Shown in pieces: positions 8,132 through 15,189 of a stretch of 24,488 bases of DNA. A program made the translations under genes and the position numbers. The number at the start of each line of letters is the position of its first letter. Position 1 is the first letter of the stretch. The notes beneath the pieces were generated by a model. It was given only the letters and a program-made list of their open reading frames with translations, was not told the DNA's origin and ran no database searches. The DNA comes from JBDIAR01 sp039812545 (lineage in GTDB: Bacteria; Actinomycetota; Actinomycetes; Actinomycetales; Dermatophilaceae). The stretch spans positions 1-24,488 of the forward strand of contig JBDIAR010000024.1 of NCBI GenBank assembly GCA_039812545.1, read 5' to 3'.

Positions 8132-9000
8132 CGAACCGCACCCATCGACAGGCCCTGGACCAGCTTGTCCTGGGCCGCGAAACCGGCGATGAGCACCGGC
8201 AGAGACACGATCAGCGAGGCGGCACAGACCTTGGCGAGGAAGAGCCCCTGGCTCGTGACGAACCCGGTGAGGAACACCGGTGCGGTCTGGGCGACCGTGC
8301 CGGTGAGCACCCGGGCGAACAACAGCTCGTTCCAGCTGAAGATGAAGCAGATCAACGCGGCCGACGCGATGCCCGGCATGACGACCGGGGCCACGACCTC
8401 ACGCAGGGTGCGCAGCAGTCCGGCACCGTCGATCTGGGCCGCCTCCAACATCTCCACCGGAACCTCGGAGAGGAAGGACCGCAGCATCCAGATCGCGATC
8501 GGCAAGTTCATCACCGTGTAGAACAACGTCAGCAGGTTGATGTTGTCCAGCAGGTTGAAGTGCTCGGCGAACAGGTAGATCGGCAGCAGACCGGCCACTA
8601 CGGGCAGGAACTTGGTCGACAGGAAGAAGAAGAGGACGTCCGTCCACCGCTTCACCGGCCGGATCGACAGCGCGTATGCCGCCGGGAAGGCCAGCAGGAT
8701 CACCAGGATCGTCGAGGTGATGCTGGCCATCGCCGAGTTGATCAGCGACGGCATCGGGCCGGAGTCGAAGAAGGCCTGATACCCCTCGCCGCTCAGCTGC
8801 GCGAAGAACGACGGCGGGTTGGTCGCCGCGTCGGATTCCTTGTGCAGCGAGGTGAGGATCATCCACAGCACCGGCGAGACGAACATCAGGCCGACCGCCC
8901 ACGCGAGGACACCCAGCAGGCGACCGGCGTTGGAGGGCTTGCGGTGTCTGATGGCCTGTGTCTTGCTCCCGGCGGTGTCGGCGGTTGTCGCGGCGCTCAT
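8128..9000 (-). CDS. Carbohydrate ABC transporter permease, MalG-like
   Basis: Inner-membrane permease of 290 residues with about six hydrophobic helices; the first is around residues 28-48. The EAA loop that contacts the ATPase is EMLEAAQIDGAGLLRTL, followed by a conserved PG, at about 190-215. This is the MalG/CUT1 type that carries oligosaccharides and polyols. It overlaps the downstream dehydrogenase by 4 bases (ATGA) and the upstream permease stop by 4 bases, so the two permeases should form one heterodimer. The ATP-binding subunit is not encoded in this window; actinomycetes often share an MsiK-type ATPase between CUT1 importers. Confidence 0.92.
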   Translation of the reverse strand: MSAATTADTAGSKTQAIRHRKPSNAGRLLGVLAWAVGLMFVSPVLWMILTSLHKESDAATNPPSFFAQLSGEGYQAFFDSGPMPSLINSAMASITSTILVILLAFPAAYALSIRPVKRWTDVLFFFLSTKFLPVVAGLLPIYLFAEHFNLLDNINLLTLFYTVMNLPIAIWMLRSFLSEVPVEMLEAAQIDGAGLLRTLREVVAPVVMPGIASAALICFIFSWNELLFARVLTGTVAQTAPVFLTGFVTSQGLFLAKVCAASLIVSLPVLIAGFAAQDKLVQGLSMGAVR

Positions 9001-9923
9001 CGGCCCTGCTCCTTGAAGATCGAGAAGACGGTCCGCAGCGCCAACATCGCGGCGATCTGCGTTCCGATGACGACGACCACGCCTGCGGCCGAAGCCAATC
9101 CGTAGTCATGTGCGGTGTAGAACGTCTGGTAGATGTAGTACGGCAGGTTGGCCGTGCCGAGTCCACCCGAGGTGATCGTGAAGACGTGGTCGAAGTTCTG
9201 GATCACGTAGATCGTCCCGAGCAGCGCGGCCAGTTCGATGTACTGGCGCAGGTGCGGCAGGGTCATGTGGACGAAGATCTGCCAGGCGCTGGCGCCGTCG
9301 ATCCGGGCCGCCTCCACGACGTCCATCGGCCGGCTCTGCAGTCCCGCCAAGATGATGAGCATCATGAACGGCGTCCACTGCCAGACGATCGCGAAGATCA
9401 CCGCCAGCACCGGGTACTGCCCGATCCAGTCCACCTGGGGTGCGTGCTCGCCGAAGACGAGCTTGAGCATGCCGTTGAACAACCCGTATTCAGGGTTGTA
9501 CAGGGCGTGCTTCCAGAGCAGCGCGGCCGCGACGGGGACGATCAGGAAGGGCGTGATCATCATCGTGCGCACGATGCCCTGACCGAGGAACTTGCGGTCC
9601 AACAACAGGGCGATGAGCAGTCCGAGGACGAGCGCGATCAGCACGACGGACAGCGTCAGCACGACCGTCATGATGATCGCCTTGCGGGCATCGGGGTCGG
9701 ACAGCACCGTCTTGAAGTTGTCCAGACCGGCGAAGCCTCGCTCGTCCGGGTAGTACGCATTCCAGTTCATGAACGACGTCACCAACGTGACGACGAACGG
9801 GAGCTGCGTAACGAGAAGCGTCAAAATAAGCGCCGGAAGCAGGGGGGCCCGGCGCGCCCAGTCACCTGAGCGTCGCAGGGCCCCCTTCTTCGACGCGCCC
9901 ACGGGGGCGGTCGCGGTGGTCAT
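8997..9923 (-). CDS. Carbohydrate ABC transporter permease, MalF-like
   Basis: Permease of 308 residues from the ATG at 9923, with about six membrane helices; the first is APLLPALILTLLVTQLP. The EAA loop is DVVEAARIDGASAWQIFVHM followed by LP. A short Ala/Arg-rich cytoplasmic tail precedes helix 1, as in MalF/UgpA/SmoF-type subunits. A TTG at 9956 in the same frame would overlap the binding-protein gene by 23 bases. I prefer the ATG, which sits 10 bases after that gene's stop, although its ribosome site (GGAAG) is too close to the start to be decisive. It pairs with the MalG-like subunit downstream and receives substrate from the lipoprotein upstream. Confidence 0.9.
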   Translation of the reverse strand: MTTATAPVGASKKGALRRSGDWARRAPLLPALILTLLVTQLPFVVTLVTSFMNWNAYYPDERGFAGLDNFKTVLSDPDARKAIIMTVVLTLSVVLIALVLGLLIALLLDRKFLGQGIVRTMMITPFLIVPVAAALLWKHALYNPEYGLFNGMLKLVFGEHAPQVDWIGQYPVLAVIFAIVWQWTPFMMLIILAGLQSRPMDVVEAARIDGASAWQIFVHMTLPHLRQYIELAALLGTIYVIQNFDHVFTITSGGLGTANLPYYIYQTFYTAHDYGLASAAGVVVVIGTQIAAMLALRTVFSIFKEQGR

Positions 9924-9933
9924 CTTCCGGGCG

Positions 9934-11304
9934 TCACTTCTGGTACTTGTTGGCAACCGCCTCGGCGAGCGCCTGACCCTCGTCCAGGGCGGCGTCGACC
10001 GTGGTCTGACCGGCGATGGCGGAGCTGACCTTCTGGCTCACCTTGGTGCCCAGGTCCGGGAACTCCGGGATGTCGACGAACTGGATGCCGGCGGCCGGAC
10101 GGGGCTGGACACCGGGGTTGTTCGGGTCGACGGACTCGATGGCGCTCTTGGTGGCCTCGGCGAAGGCGCCCGCGGCCTTCAGGTAGTCGGCGTTGGCATA
10201 CGTGGAGGCACGCTTACCGGCGGGAACGCGGGACCAGCCGTAGCCGGCGGTCTTGCCGACGAGCTCTTCGTATTCCTTGCTGGAGGCCCAGGAGATGAAC
10301 TTCCAGGCGTTGTCCTTGCGGGTGCTCTTCTGCTGGATGGCCCAGGCCCAGGTGTACAGCCAGCCGGAGGCGGCGGTCTTGACGACCGGCGCGGCCACGT
10401 AGCCGAACTTGCCCTTGGTCGGGGAGCTGTCGGACTCCAGCGAGCCGGCGGCCGAGGTCGCGTCGTACCACATGGCCGTCTTGCCCTGCATGGTGTTGTT
10501 CAGGCACTCGGTGAACCCGGCCTGCGAGGCGCCGGCCTCACCGTGGGCGCGCACGAGGTTGACGTAGAAGTTGACCGCTTCCTTGAACTCGGGTGCGTTG
10601 ACCTTGGGGGTCCAGTCCTTCTCGAACCAGGTGCCGCCGAAGGTGTTGACCACGGTGGTGAGCGGGGCGAAGACCTGGCCCCAGCCCGGCTGACCGCGCA
10701 GGCAGATGCCCTTCATGCCCGGCTGGGCGCCGTCCAGCTTCGCGGCCAGGTCGGCGACCTCCTGCCAGGTCGGCTTGGGCGGCATCGTCAGGTTCTTGTC
10801 CTTGAAGACGTCCGTGCGGTACATGAGGAACGAGGACTCGCCGTAGAACGGCTCGCCGTAGATCTTGCCGTCGACCGACAGGGCCGTCGTCATCGGCTTG
10901 AGGATGTCGTCCTGGTTGAACGCGGTGTCCTTCTTGGAGTAGTCGGTCAGGTCGGCGACCCAGTTGTTCTTCGCGTAGATCGGGATTTCGAAGTTCGACA
11001 GCGACGCGACGTCGTACTGTCCGGCTTGGCTTGAGAACTCCTGGCTCGTCTTGTCGCGCAGGTCGTTCTCGGGCAGCACCGTGAAGTTGACCTTGATGCC
11101 GGTCTTCGCGGTGAAGTTGTCCGCGGTCAGCTTCTGCAGGTCGACCATCTGGGGGTTGTTGACCATGAGTACGGTGATCGCGTCCCCACTGCCACCACCC
11201 CCTCCGCTGGTCCCCCCGCCGCCGCCGGCGCCGGAACATGCGGTCAACGAGACCGCGACGATGCTGGCACCCACGAGAACGGGCACCAAGGGCTTAACGG
11301 ACAT
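9934..11304 (-). CDS. Extracellular solute-binding lipoprotein, polyol ABC transporter
   Basis: Substrate-binding protein of 456 residues in the family-1 (MalE/SmoE-like) group. The N-terminus is a lipoprotein signal with lipobox SLTAC and the lipidated Cys at residue 23. A very glycine-rich linker follows (about residues 24-40), then the mature fold begins at DAITVLMVNN. Family features include GQYDVASLSN, a Trp-rich ligand region (WLYTWAWAIQ) and the C-terminal FISWASSKE segment. It captures the ligand outside the membrane and delivers it to the two permeases. First gene of the operon, so a mannitol, sorbitol or arabitol ligand is inferred from the neighbours. The ATG has GAGGAGGAAG closely upstream, a strong ribosome site. 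The low-complexity linker could be prone to length variation. Confidence 0.92.
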   Translation of the reverse strand: MSVKPLVPVLVGASIVAVSLTACSGAGGGGGTSGGGGGSGDAITVLMVNNPQMVDLQKLTADNFTAKTGIKVNFTVLPENDLRDKTSQEFSSQAGQYDVASLSNFEIPIYAKNNWVADLTDYSKKDTAFNQDDILKPMTTALSVDGKIYGEPFYGESSFLMYRTDVFKDKNLTMPPKPTWQEVADLAAKLDGAQPGMKGICLRGQPGWGQVFAPLTTVVNTFGGTWFEKDWTPKVNAPEFKEAVNFYVNLVRAHGEAGASQAGFTECLNNTMQGKTAMWYDATSAAGSLESDSSPTKGKFGYVAAPVVKTAASGWLYTWAWAIQQKSTRKDNAWKFISWASSKEYEELVGKTAGYGWSRVPAGKRASTYANADYLKAAGAFAEATKSAIESVDPNNPGVQPRPAAGIQFVDIPEFPDLGTKVSQKVSSAIAGQTTVDAALDEGQALAEAVANKYQK

Positions 11305-11365
11305 GCTTCCTCCTCATCGAGACCCCGGATGGGGACTGTCCTCGCAGGATCACGGCGCACCTCAG

Positions 11366-11409
11366 GCGCTCCAACGAGATCCGGAGCGCTCATTTGAGCG
11401 GGATCCTGC
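11366..11409. promoter_or_regulatory. Nested inverted repeats, candidate SorC-type operator
   Basis: Two overlapping inverted repeats share half-sites. GCGCTCC (11366-11372) pairs with GGAGCGC (11383-11389) over a 10-base spacer. CGCTCA (11387-11392) pairs with TGAGCG (11395-11400) over TT. The two GCGCTC half-sites are direct repeats exactly 20 bp apart, two helical turns. A third, wider pair, GCAGGATC (11344-11351) with GATCCTGC (11402-11409), brackets the cluster. The site lies between a tentative operon promoter and the binding-protein start, where SorC-family tetramers could act. The symmetry is seen; binding is inferred. Confidence 0.55.
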
Positions 11410-11416
11410 ACGTATG

Positions 11417-11446
11417 AGTAAAGTGCGTCAGCAGGGGTGAAGTCAA
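11417..11446 (-). promoter_or_regulatory. Candidate promoter of the polyol operon
   Basis: On the minus strand TTGACT (-35, 11441-11446) and TTTACT (-10, 11417-11422) are separated by 18 bases. Transcription would start near 11410, just ahead of the nested inverted repeats and about 105 bases before the binding-protein start. The -35 matches the consensus in five of six bases; the -10 is weaker. Confidence 0.45.
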
Positions 11447-11457
11447 TCACCGCCGTG

Positions 11458-11463
11458 TAACAT
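11458..11463 (+). promoter_or_regulatory. Candidate -10 box of the sorC-type regulator gene
   Basis: TAACAT lies 23 bases before the regulator's ATG in the divergent gap. The matching -35 region (GTGAAG about 15 bases upstream) is poor. It overlaps no strong symmetry, so autoregulation would depend on the shared operator cluster about 60 bp away. Confidence 0.3.
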
Positions 11464-11486
11464 CTCGGCCAAGGAAGGCGGAGCCC

Positions 11487-12422
11487 ATGACGGAGACCCT
11501 CGGCCCGGCCGAGGCCGTCATGTCGGCGGAGGTGGCCCGGCGCTACTACCTCGACGAGCAGAGCAAGGTCGACATCGCCGCCGAGCTGGGCATCAGCCGG
11601 TTCAAGGTCGCCCGGCTGCTGGAGACCGCCCGGGCCGCCGGCCTGGTCCGCATCGAAATCATCAACCGCTTCGGGCTGCGCTCGGATCTGTCCGGCCAAC
11701 TGCGCCAGGAGTACGGCCTGCAGCATTGTGTCGTCGTCGATGCCGGCGATCGCGACCCGGGCATCCGCGGGATCGTCGGCGAGGCGGCCGCCCGGCTGCT
11801 CGAGGAGATCGTCACCGAGCGCGATGTTCTCGGCCTGCCCTGGTCCCGCACGATCGCGTCCACCGTCTCCGCCCTTCGACACCTACCGCCCGTTCCGGTC
11901 GTGCAGCTGACCGGCTCCCTGGCGCTGCCCGACTCCGGCAGTCCGGTCGACATGGTGCGGGCCGTGTCCCGCGGCAGCGGCGGCCCGTCCCACATCTTCT
12001 ACGCTCCCTTCCTGCTTGACGACGCCGCCGCCCTGCAGCTGCTTCGCCGCCAGCGCGCCGTCGCCGCCGCCATGCGCGAAGTCCCCAAGGTGACCATCGC
12101 CGCCGCGGGTGTCGGCGCTTGGGCGCCGGGCAGATCGACGATCTACGAGCTTGCGTCACCGCAGGAGCGCCGACGGGCCGCGGATGCCGGTGTCGTCGGC
12201 GAGATCATGGGCATCCTGCTCGACGCGCAGGGCAACCCCGTGACGACGACGTTGACCGATCGACTGCTCACCATCGGGTATGCGGCGCTCTCGGCGATTC
12301 CGCAGGTCATCGCCCTCGTCATCGGCCGCGAGCGCGCCGAGATCACCCGGGCCCTGGTGTCGTCCGGCCTCATCTCCGCACTGGTGACCGACGCCGAACT
12401 CGGCCAGGCCCTGCTCGGGTAG
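11487..12422 (+). CDS. SorC/DeoR-type sugar-binding transcriptional regulator
   Basis: DNA-binding regulator of 311 residues. The N-terminal helix-turn-helix is at about residues 28-52 (SKVDIAAELGISRFKVARLL). The C-terminal SorC sugar-phosphate sensor domain has typical segments GIVGEAAARLLEE, VQLTGSLA, GVGAWAPG and GEIMGILLDAQGNPV. Family members bind a phosphorylated sugar and control the adjacent catabolic operon as repressor or activator. It is divergent from the polyol operon with a 182-bp shared gap holding nested inverted repeats, so it is very likely that operon's regulator; xylulose 5-phosphate or a similar intermediate as effector is an inference. The ATG at 11487 has AAGG/GGAG upstream; an internal ATG at 11520 would still keep the helix-turn-helix. 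Confidence 0.9.
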   Translation: MTETLGPAEAVMSAEVARRYYLDEQSKVDIAAELGISRFKVARLLETARAAGLVRIEIINRFGLRSDLSGQLRQEYGLQHCVVVDAGDRDPGIRGIVGEAAARLLEEIVTERDVLGLPWSRTIASTVSALRHLPPVPVVQLTGSLALPDSGSPVDMVRAVSRGSGGPSHIFYAPFLLDDAAALQLLRRQRAVAAAMREVPKVTIAAAGVGAWAPGRSTIYELASPQERRRAADAGVVGEIMGILLDAQGNPVTTTLTDRLLTIGYAALSAIPQVIALVIGRERAEITRALVSSGLISALVTDAELGQALLG

Positions 12423-12470
12423 GACGGGTAGCTCGGCGCGCAGGACGCGCGGCTCGGGTCGTATGCCGGA

Positions 12471-13547
12471 TCAGCGGACGATATTGGGTTCCGGCACGAG
12501 TTCGATCCCGAACGCCTCGAACACCCCCGCGCGGATCACCTCGGCGAAGGCGAGGATCTGGGCGCTCGTCGCATCCCCGCGGTTGGTGATCGCCAGGGTG
12601 TGCTTCGTCGAGAGGGCGACGGGCCCCGGCATACCGAAACCCTTGGCGAAACCGGCGCGTTCGATCAACCAGGCGGCGCTGGTCTTCACCGCGTCTCCCC
12701 CGGACGGGTACACCGGCGCGGCCACCTCGGAGCCGAGTCGCTTCGCGACCCGGGTGGTGAGGCGGTCCAGGTCGACGGGCGCGAGCACCGGATTGGTGAA
12801 GAACGACCCGCAACTCCAGGTGTCGTGATCGTCGACGTCCAGCACCATTCCGCGGCGCCGACGTTGCTCGAGCACGGCCTCGCGGGCGGCCGGCAACGGC
12901 ACCCTGGCCCCGACCTCGACTCCGAGCCCGGCGGCCAGATCGGCATACGCCACGGGAGCGGATCGGTCGCCGAGTTCGAGCTGGAAGACGACGTCGAGGA
13001 CGACGTAGCGCCCCCGGCCGTCGCGCGAGACACGCTTGAACATGGAGTCGCGATAACCGAATTCGCACTCGGCGTTGGCGAAGCTGACGATCTCGCCGGT
13101 ATGCCGGTCGAGAGTTCGCACGCGCGCGATGGTCTGCGCGACGTCCTGGCCGTAGGCGCCGACGTTCTGGACCGGGGTCGCCCCGACACTGCCGGGTATG
13201 CCGGAGAGCGCCTCGATGCCGGTCCAGCCGTTGGCGACCGCGTGGGCGACGAACTCGTCCCAGTTCTCGCCCGCGGCGACGCGCACCGTGACCCCACTAC
13301 AACGGTCGGCCGACTCGACGTGGATACCGGTGGTGCGGACGCGCACCACCGTGCCGGGCAGGCCCTCGTCGGGGAGCACGACATTCGACCCGCCGCCGAG
13401 GACGAAGAGCGGCTCGCCCGCGGCATCGGCCGTGCGGATCACGTCCACCAATTCCTCGCCGGTCTGCGCGGTGACCAGCCGGGCGGCCGACCCGCCGACC
13501 CGCATCGTCGTCAGCGGAGCCAGCGGGGCATGCTCGGTGATCTGCAC
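12471..13547 (-). CDS. murB: UDP-N-acetylmuramate dehydrogenase
   Basis: Flavoenzyme of 358 residues that reduces UDP-N-acetylenolpyruvoylglucosamine to UDP-MurNAc in peptidoglycan precursor synthesis, in the cytoplasm with FAD and NADPH. Seen: TTMRVGGSA (13-21), the FAD-binding VLGGGSNVV (48-56), the SGIPGSVGATPVQNVGAYG flavin loop, CEFGYRDS, the catalytic serine segment SCGSFFTNP, and the C-terminal PEPNIV. The Tyr-containing loop points to type I MurB. The start is GTG, 9 bases after the stop of the HadB-like gene, with no good ribosome site, so coupling to the gene upstream is likely. Convergent with the SorC-type regulator across 48 bp. Confidence 0.95.
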   Translation of the reverse strand: MQITEHAPLAPLTTMRVGGSAARLVTAQTGEELVDVIRTADAAGEPLFVLGGGSNVVLPDEGLPGTVVRVRTTGIHVESADRCSGVTVRVAAGENWDEFVAHAVANGWTGIEALSGIPGSVGATPVQNVGAYGQDVAQTIARVRTLDRHTGEIVSFANAECEFGYRDSMFKRVSRDGRGRYVVLDVVFQLELGDRSAPVAYADLAAGLGVEVGARVPLPAAREAVLEQRRRRGMVLDVDDHDTWSCGSFFTNPVLAPVDLDRLTTRVAKRLGSEVAAPVYPSGGDAVKTSAAWLIERAGFAKGFGMPGPVALSTKHTLAITNRGDATSAQILAFAEVIRAGVFEAFGIELVPEPNIVR

Positions 13548-13556
13548 GGGTTGAGC

Positions 13557-14003
13557 CTAGGCGAGCGCCACGACCACCGGGGTCCGGCCCAGCACTTTGC
13601 CGCCCCCGCAGGTGGCCGTGACCTCGACGGTCGCCCGGCGGAGGTCCGGATCGACGCTCTTGACGACCGCGCTCACCTCGACATCGGCTCCGCCGTCCCG
13701 GGGGACGACGACCTGGCCGACGAATTTCGTCCCACATTCGAGGATCCGGCCCGGGTCGCCGACCCAGTCGGAGACGATCTCCACGGCGGCACCGAAGGTG
13801 AACATCCCGTGGGCGATGACGTCCGGGAGCCCCACGGCGCGGGCGGAGTGTTCGTCCCAATGGATCGGGTTGAGGTCCAGGCTGGCACCGGCATACTGCA
13901 CGAGTCGGGCTCGGTCGACGTGGACGGTTCGCGGCGGCAGGACGTCGCCGACCTGGACGTCCTCGAGGCGCAGGGCACCGGAGGGTTCGGCTGATCGGGA
14001 CAT
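13557..14003 (-). CDS. MaoC-like dehydratase, HadB-type
   Basis: Hot-dog fold protein of 148 residues. The catalytic pattern of (R)-hydratases is present: YAGASLDLNPIHWDE, with the Asp and the His five residues later, then DVIAHGMFTFG. In mycobacteria the equivalent HadB dehydrates 3-hydroxyacyl-ACP during fatty-acid elongation together with HadA. In organisms without mycolic acids the substrate is less clear. I place the start at ATG 14003 because GAAGGAG lies 5-6 bases before it. An upstream ATG at 14030 overlaps the HadA-type stop (ATGA) and would add nine residues. It follows the HadA-type gene and precedes murB, an arrangement I associate with Actinobacteria. Confidence 0.87.
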   Translation of the reverse strand: MSRSAEPSGALRLEDVQVGDVLPPRTVHVDRARLVQYAGASLDLNPIHWDEHSARAVGLPDVIAHGMFTFGAAVEIVSDWVGDPGRILECGTKFVGQVVVPRDGGADVEVSAVVKSVDPDLRRATVEVTATCGGGKVLGRTPVVVALA

Positions 14004-14026
14004 CGGCGCTCCTTCGGTTCTGCCGG

Positions 14027-14470
14027 TCATTCGCCGCGGACGACGAGCATCGAGGTCACGGTCGACACGGGTTCGCCCTCGGGCGTGGTCAACTCGGTCC
14101 GGCTGGTGACCATCGCGTTGCCACCGACGACGCGCACGGATTCGATCGTCAGGACGCCGGTGAGGACGTCGCCGGCGACGATCGGCCGGGTGTGGGCGAA
14201 ACGTTCCTCGCCGTGCACCACCCGGCTGAAGTCGATCCCGACCTCCGGATCGGCGACGAGTTGGGCCTCGCAGGCCTGCGCCGGGATGACGGCGAAGGTC
14301 GGCGGGGCGACCACGTCGGCGTAACCGGCCGCTCGGGCCGCATCGGGGTCGGTATGCAGGTCTGACCGGGCGCCCACGGCGGCGGCGAATTCGGCGATCT
14401 TCGCCGCGCCGACGGCATACGGCGGGCTCGGCGGATAGCTGCGCCCGACGAGTTCTGCGGTGAGAGGCAT
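14027..14470 (-). CDS. MaoC N-terminal-domain protein, HadA-type
   Basis: Hot-dog fold protein of 147 residues, the size of the HadA subunit. The FAS1-like dehydratase N-domain pattern is visible: GRSYPPSPPYAVG at 9-21, TDPDAARAAGYADVVAPPTFAVI in the middle, and FAHTRPIVAGDVLTG. It lacks the full catalytic Asp-His hydratase signature of its HadB-like neighbour, as expected for the substrate-binding partner of a HadAB heterodimer. The ATG at 14470 has only a weak ribosome site (TAGGGT). It starts 58 bp past the rpmG terminator, so it may have its own promoter or depend on read-through. Mycobacterial synteny (rpmG, HadA, HadB) supports the call. Confidence 0.83.
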   Translation of the reverse strand: MPLTAELVGRSYPPSPPYAVGAAKIAEFAAAVGARSDLHTDPDAARAAGYADVVAPPTFAVIPAQACEAQLVADPEVGIDFSRVVHGEERFAHTRPIVAGDVLTGVLTIESVRVVGGNAMVTSRTELTTPEGEPVSTVTSMLVVRGE

Positions 14471-14528
14471 GCAGGCGACCCTACGAGCTACCCGCCGGTA
14501 AGGCCGAGATCCGGATCCCCGGACGACG

Positions 14529-14566
14529 AAACGCCCCGGCTCGGCGGGTGGCCGAGCGGGGCGTTT
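14529..14566. terminator. Strong hairpin terminator after rpmG
   Basis: Left arm 14529-14545 and right arm 14551-14566 pair over about 16 bases with one bulged C and a 5-base loop. The outer pairs are AAACGCCCC with GGGGCGTTT, so a T-run follows the hairpin on either strand. It lies 13 bases past the rpmG stop on the minus strand and separates the tRNA-rpmG transcript from the HadA-type gene. Confidence 0.87.
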
Positions 14567-14578
14567 GGGCGAGCGGCG

Positions 14579-14749
14579 TCAGCGGGTCTCGCGGTGTTCG
14601 GTGTGCTTGGCGCACTTGGGGCAGAACTTCTGCAGGTGCAGGCGATCCGGGTCGTTGCGCCGGTTCTTCTTGGTGATGTAGTTGCGGTTCTTGCACTCGC
14701 TGCACGCCATGGTGATCTTGGGACGGATGTCGGTGGTCTTGCTGGCCAC
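14579..14749 (-). CDS. rpmG: 50S ribosomal protein L33
   Basis: Small basic ribosomal protein of 56 residues, with a GTG start. The sequence runs from MASKTTDIRPKITMACSEC to the end HTEHRETR. Both zinc-ribbon CxxC pairs are present (CSEC at 16-19, CPKC at 43-46), making it the zinc-binding C+ form rather than the Cys-less paralog that Actinobacteria induce under zinc starvation. It also carries the family segment NYITKKNRRN. The ribosome site is CAGG about 7 bases before the GTG. It is the third member of a tRNA-Thr, tRNA-Met, rpmG series on the minus strand and is followed by a strong terminator. Confidence 0.95.
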   Translation of the reverse strand: MASKTTDIRPKITMACSECKNRNYITKKNRRNDPDRLHLQKFCPKCAKHTEHRETR

Positions 14750-14835
14750 GGTCTTACCTGCTCTCGACGTGCTTCTCGGGCTTGCTGGGGCGGTGCTCTG
14801 GAACGGGTGGTACGGGTGGTGCTCGGTCGTCTGGG

Positions 14836-14909
14836 TAGCGGGAGCGGGGCTCGATCCCGCGACCTCACGATTATGAGTCGTGCGCTCTGACCAACTGAGC
14901 TATCCCGCC
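14836..14909 (-). tRNA. tRNA-Met (CAT), elongator type
   Basis: Folds as a complete cloverleaf of 74 bases without CCA. The acceptor stem is GGCGGGA with TCCCGCT, whose first pair is G-U. The anticodon stem CACGA/TCGTG carries loop CTCATAA, so the anticodon is CAT. The paired first base and lack of the GGG/CCC anticodon-stem run mark it as elongator, not initiator. The T loop reads ATCGAGC, with A where T54 is usual. The 3' end is followed by CCCA rather than an exact CCA. Confidence 0.93.
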
Positions 14910-14912
14910 AAG

Positions 14913-14960
14913 CGGTCCGGACCGGCATACGTCGTCGCCGCCCGCAACCGGACGGCGACG
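14913..14960 (-). other. Palindrome and hairpin in the tRNA-Thr/tRNA-Met spacer
   Basis: Between the two tRNAs sit a 12-bp perfect palindrome, CGGTCCGGACCG (14913-14924), starting three bases upstream of the mature tRNA-Met 5' end, and an 8-bp hairpin, CGTCGCCG (14933-14940) with CGGCGACG (14953-14960), with a 12-base loop. In the precursor RNA these would fold beside the RNase P cut. A role in tRNA processing is possible but inferred. Confidence 0.4.
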
Positions 14961-14981
14961 GCAGATGTTCGGCCCCACCTG

Positions 14982-15054
14982 AGCCCCCATAGGGAATCGA
15001 ACCCTAGACCTTTTCCTTACCATGGAAACGCTCTGCCGACTGAGCTATAGGGGC
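14982..15054 (-). tRNA. tRNA-Thr (GGT)
   Basis: Complete 73-base cloverleaf without encoded CCA. The acceptor stem is GCCCCTA with TGGGGGC (one U-G pair) and discriminator U. The D arm is GCTC/GAGC. The anticodon stem TTTCC/GGAAA holds loop ATGGTAA, giving anticodon GGT and decoding ACC/ACT. The T loop TTCGATT is standard. It is transcribed first in the tRNA-Thr, tRNA-Met, rpmG series, the order seen in mycobacteria. Confidence 0.95.
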
Positions 15055-15094
15055 TTGGTGGGCGCGCCGGCGTCCACCAATCAGCTTGAGAGAG

Positions 15095-15100
15095 GTTACA
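15095..15100 (-). promoter_or_regulatory. Candidate -10 box of the tRNA-rpmG transcript
   Basis: TGTAAC on the minus strand lies about 40 bases upstream of tRNA-Thr in the gap shared with the divergent MFS gene. The -35 position 17 bases away reads TTTCGT, a weak match. Confidence 0.35.
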
Positions 15101-15189
15101 CGGTCCGCCCCGCGAGCACGAAATCACGAGTACCCGAGCCGGGTGGGGTCCCGTCAGGGGGTAGGCGCGGGTAATGGACGCGTAATGGA

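Noticed and set aside
12423..12470. CGCGC/GCGCG hairpin between the SorC-type gene and murB
   Set aside because: Only five pairs and no T-run; not distinguishable from background in GC-rich DNA.
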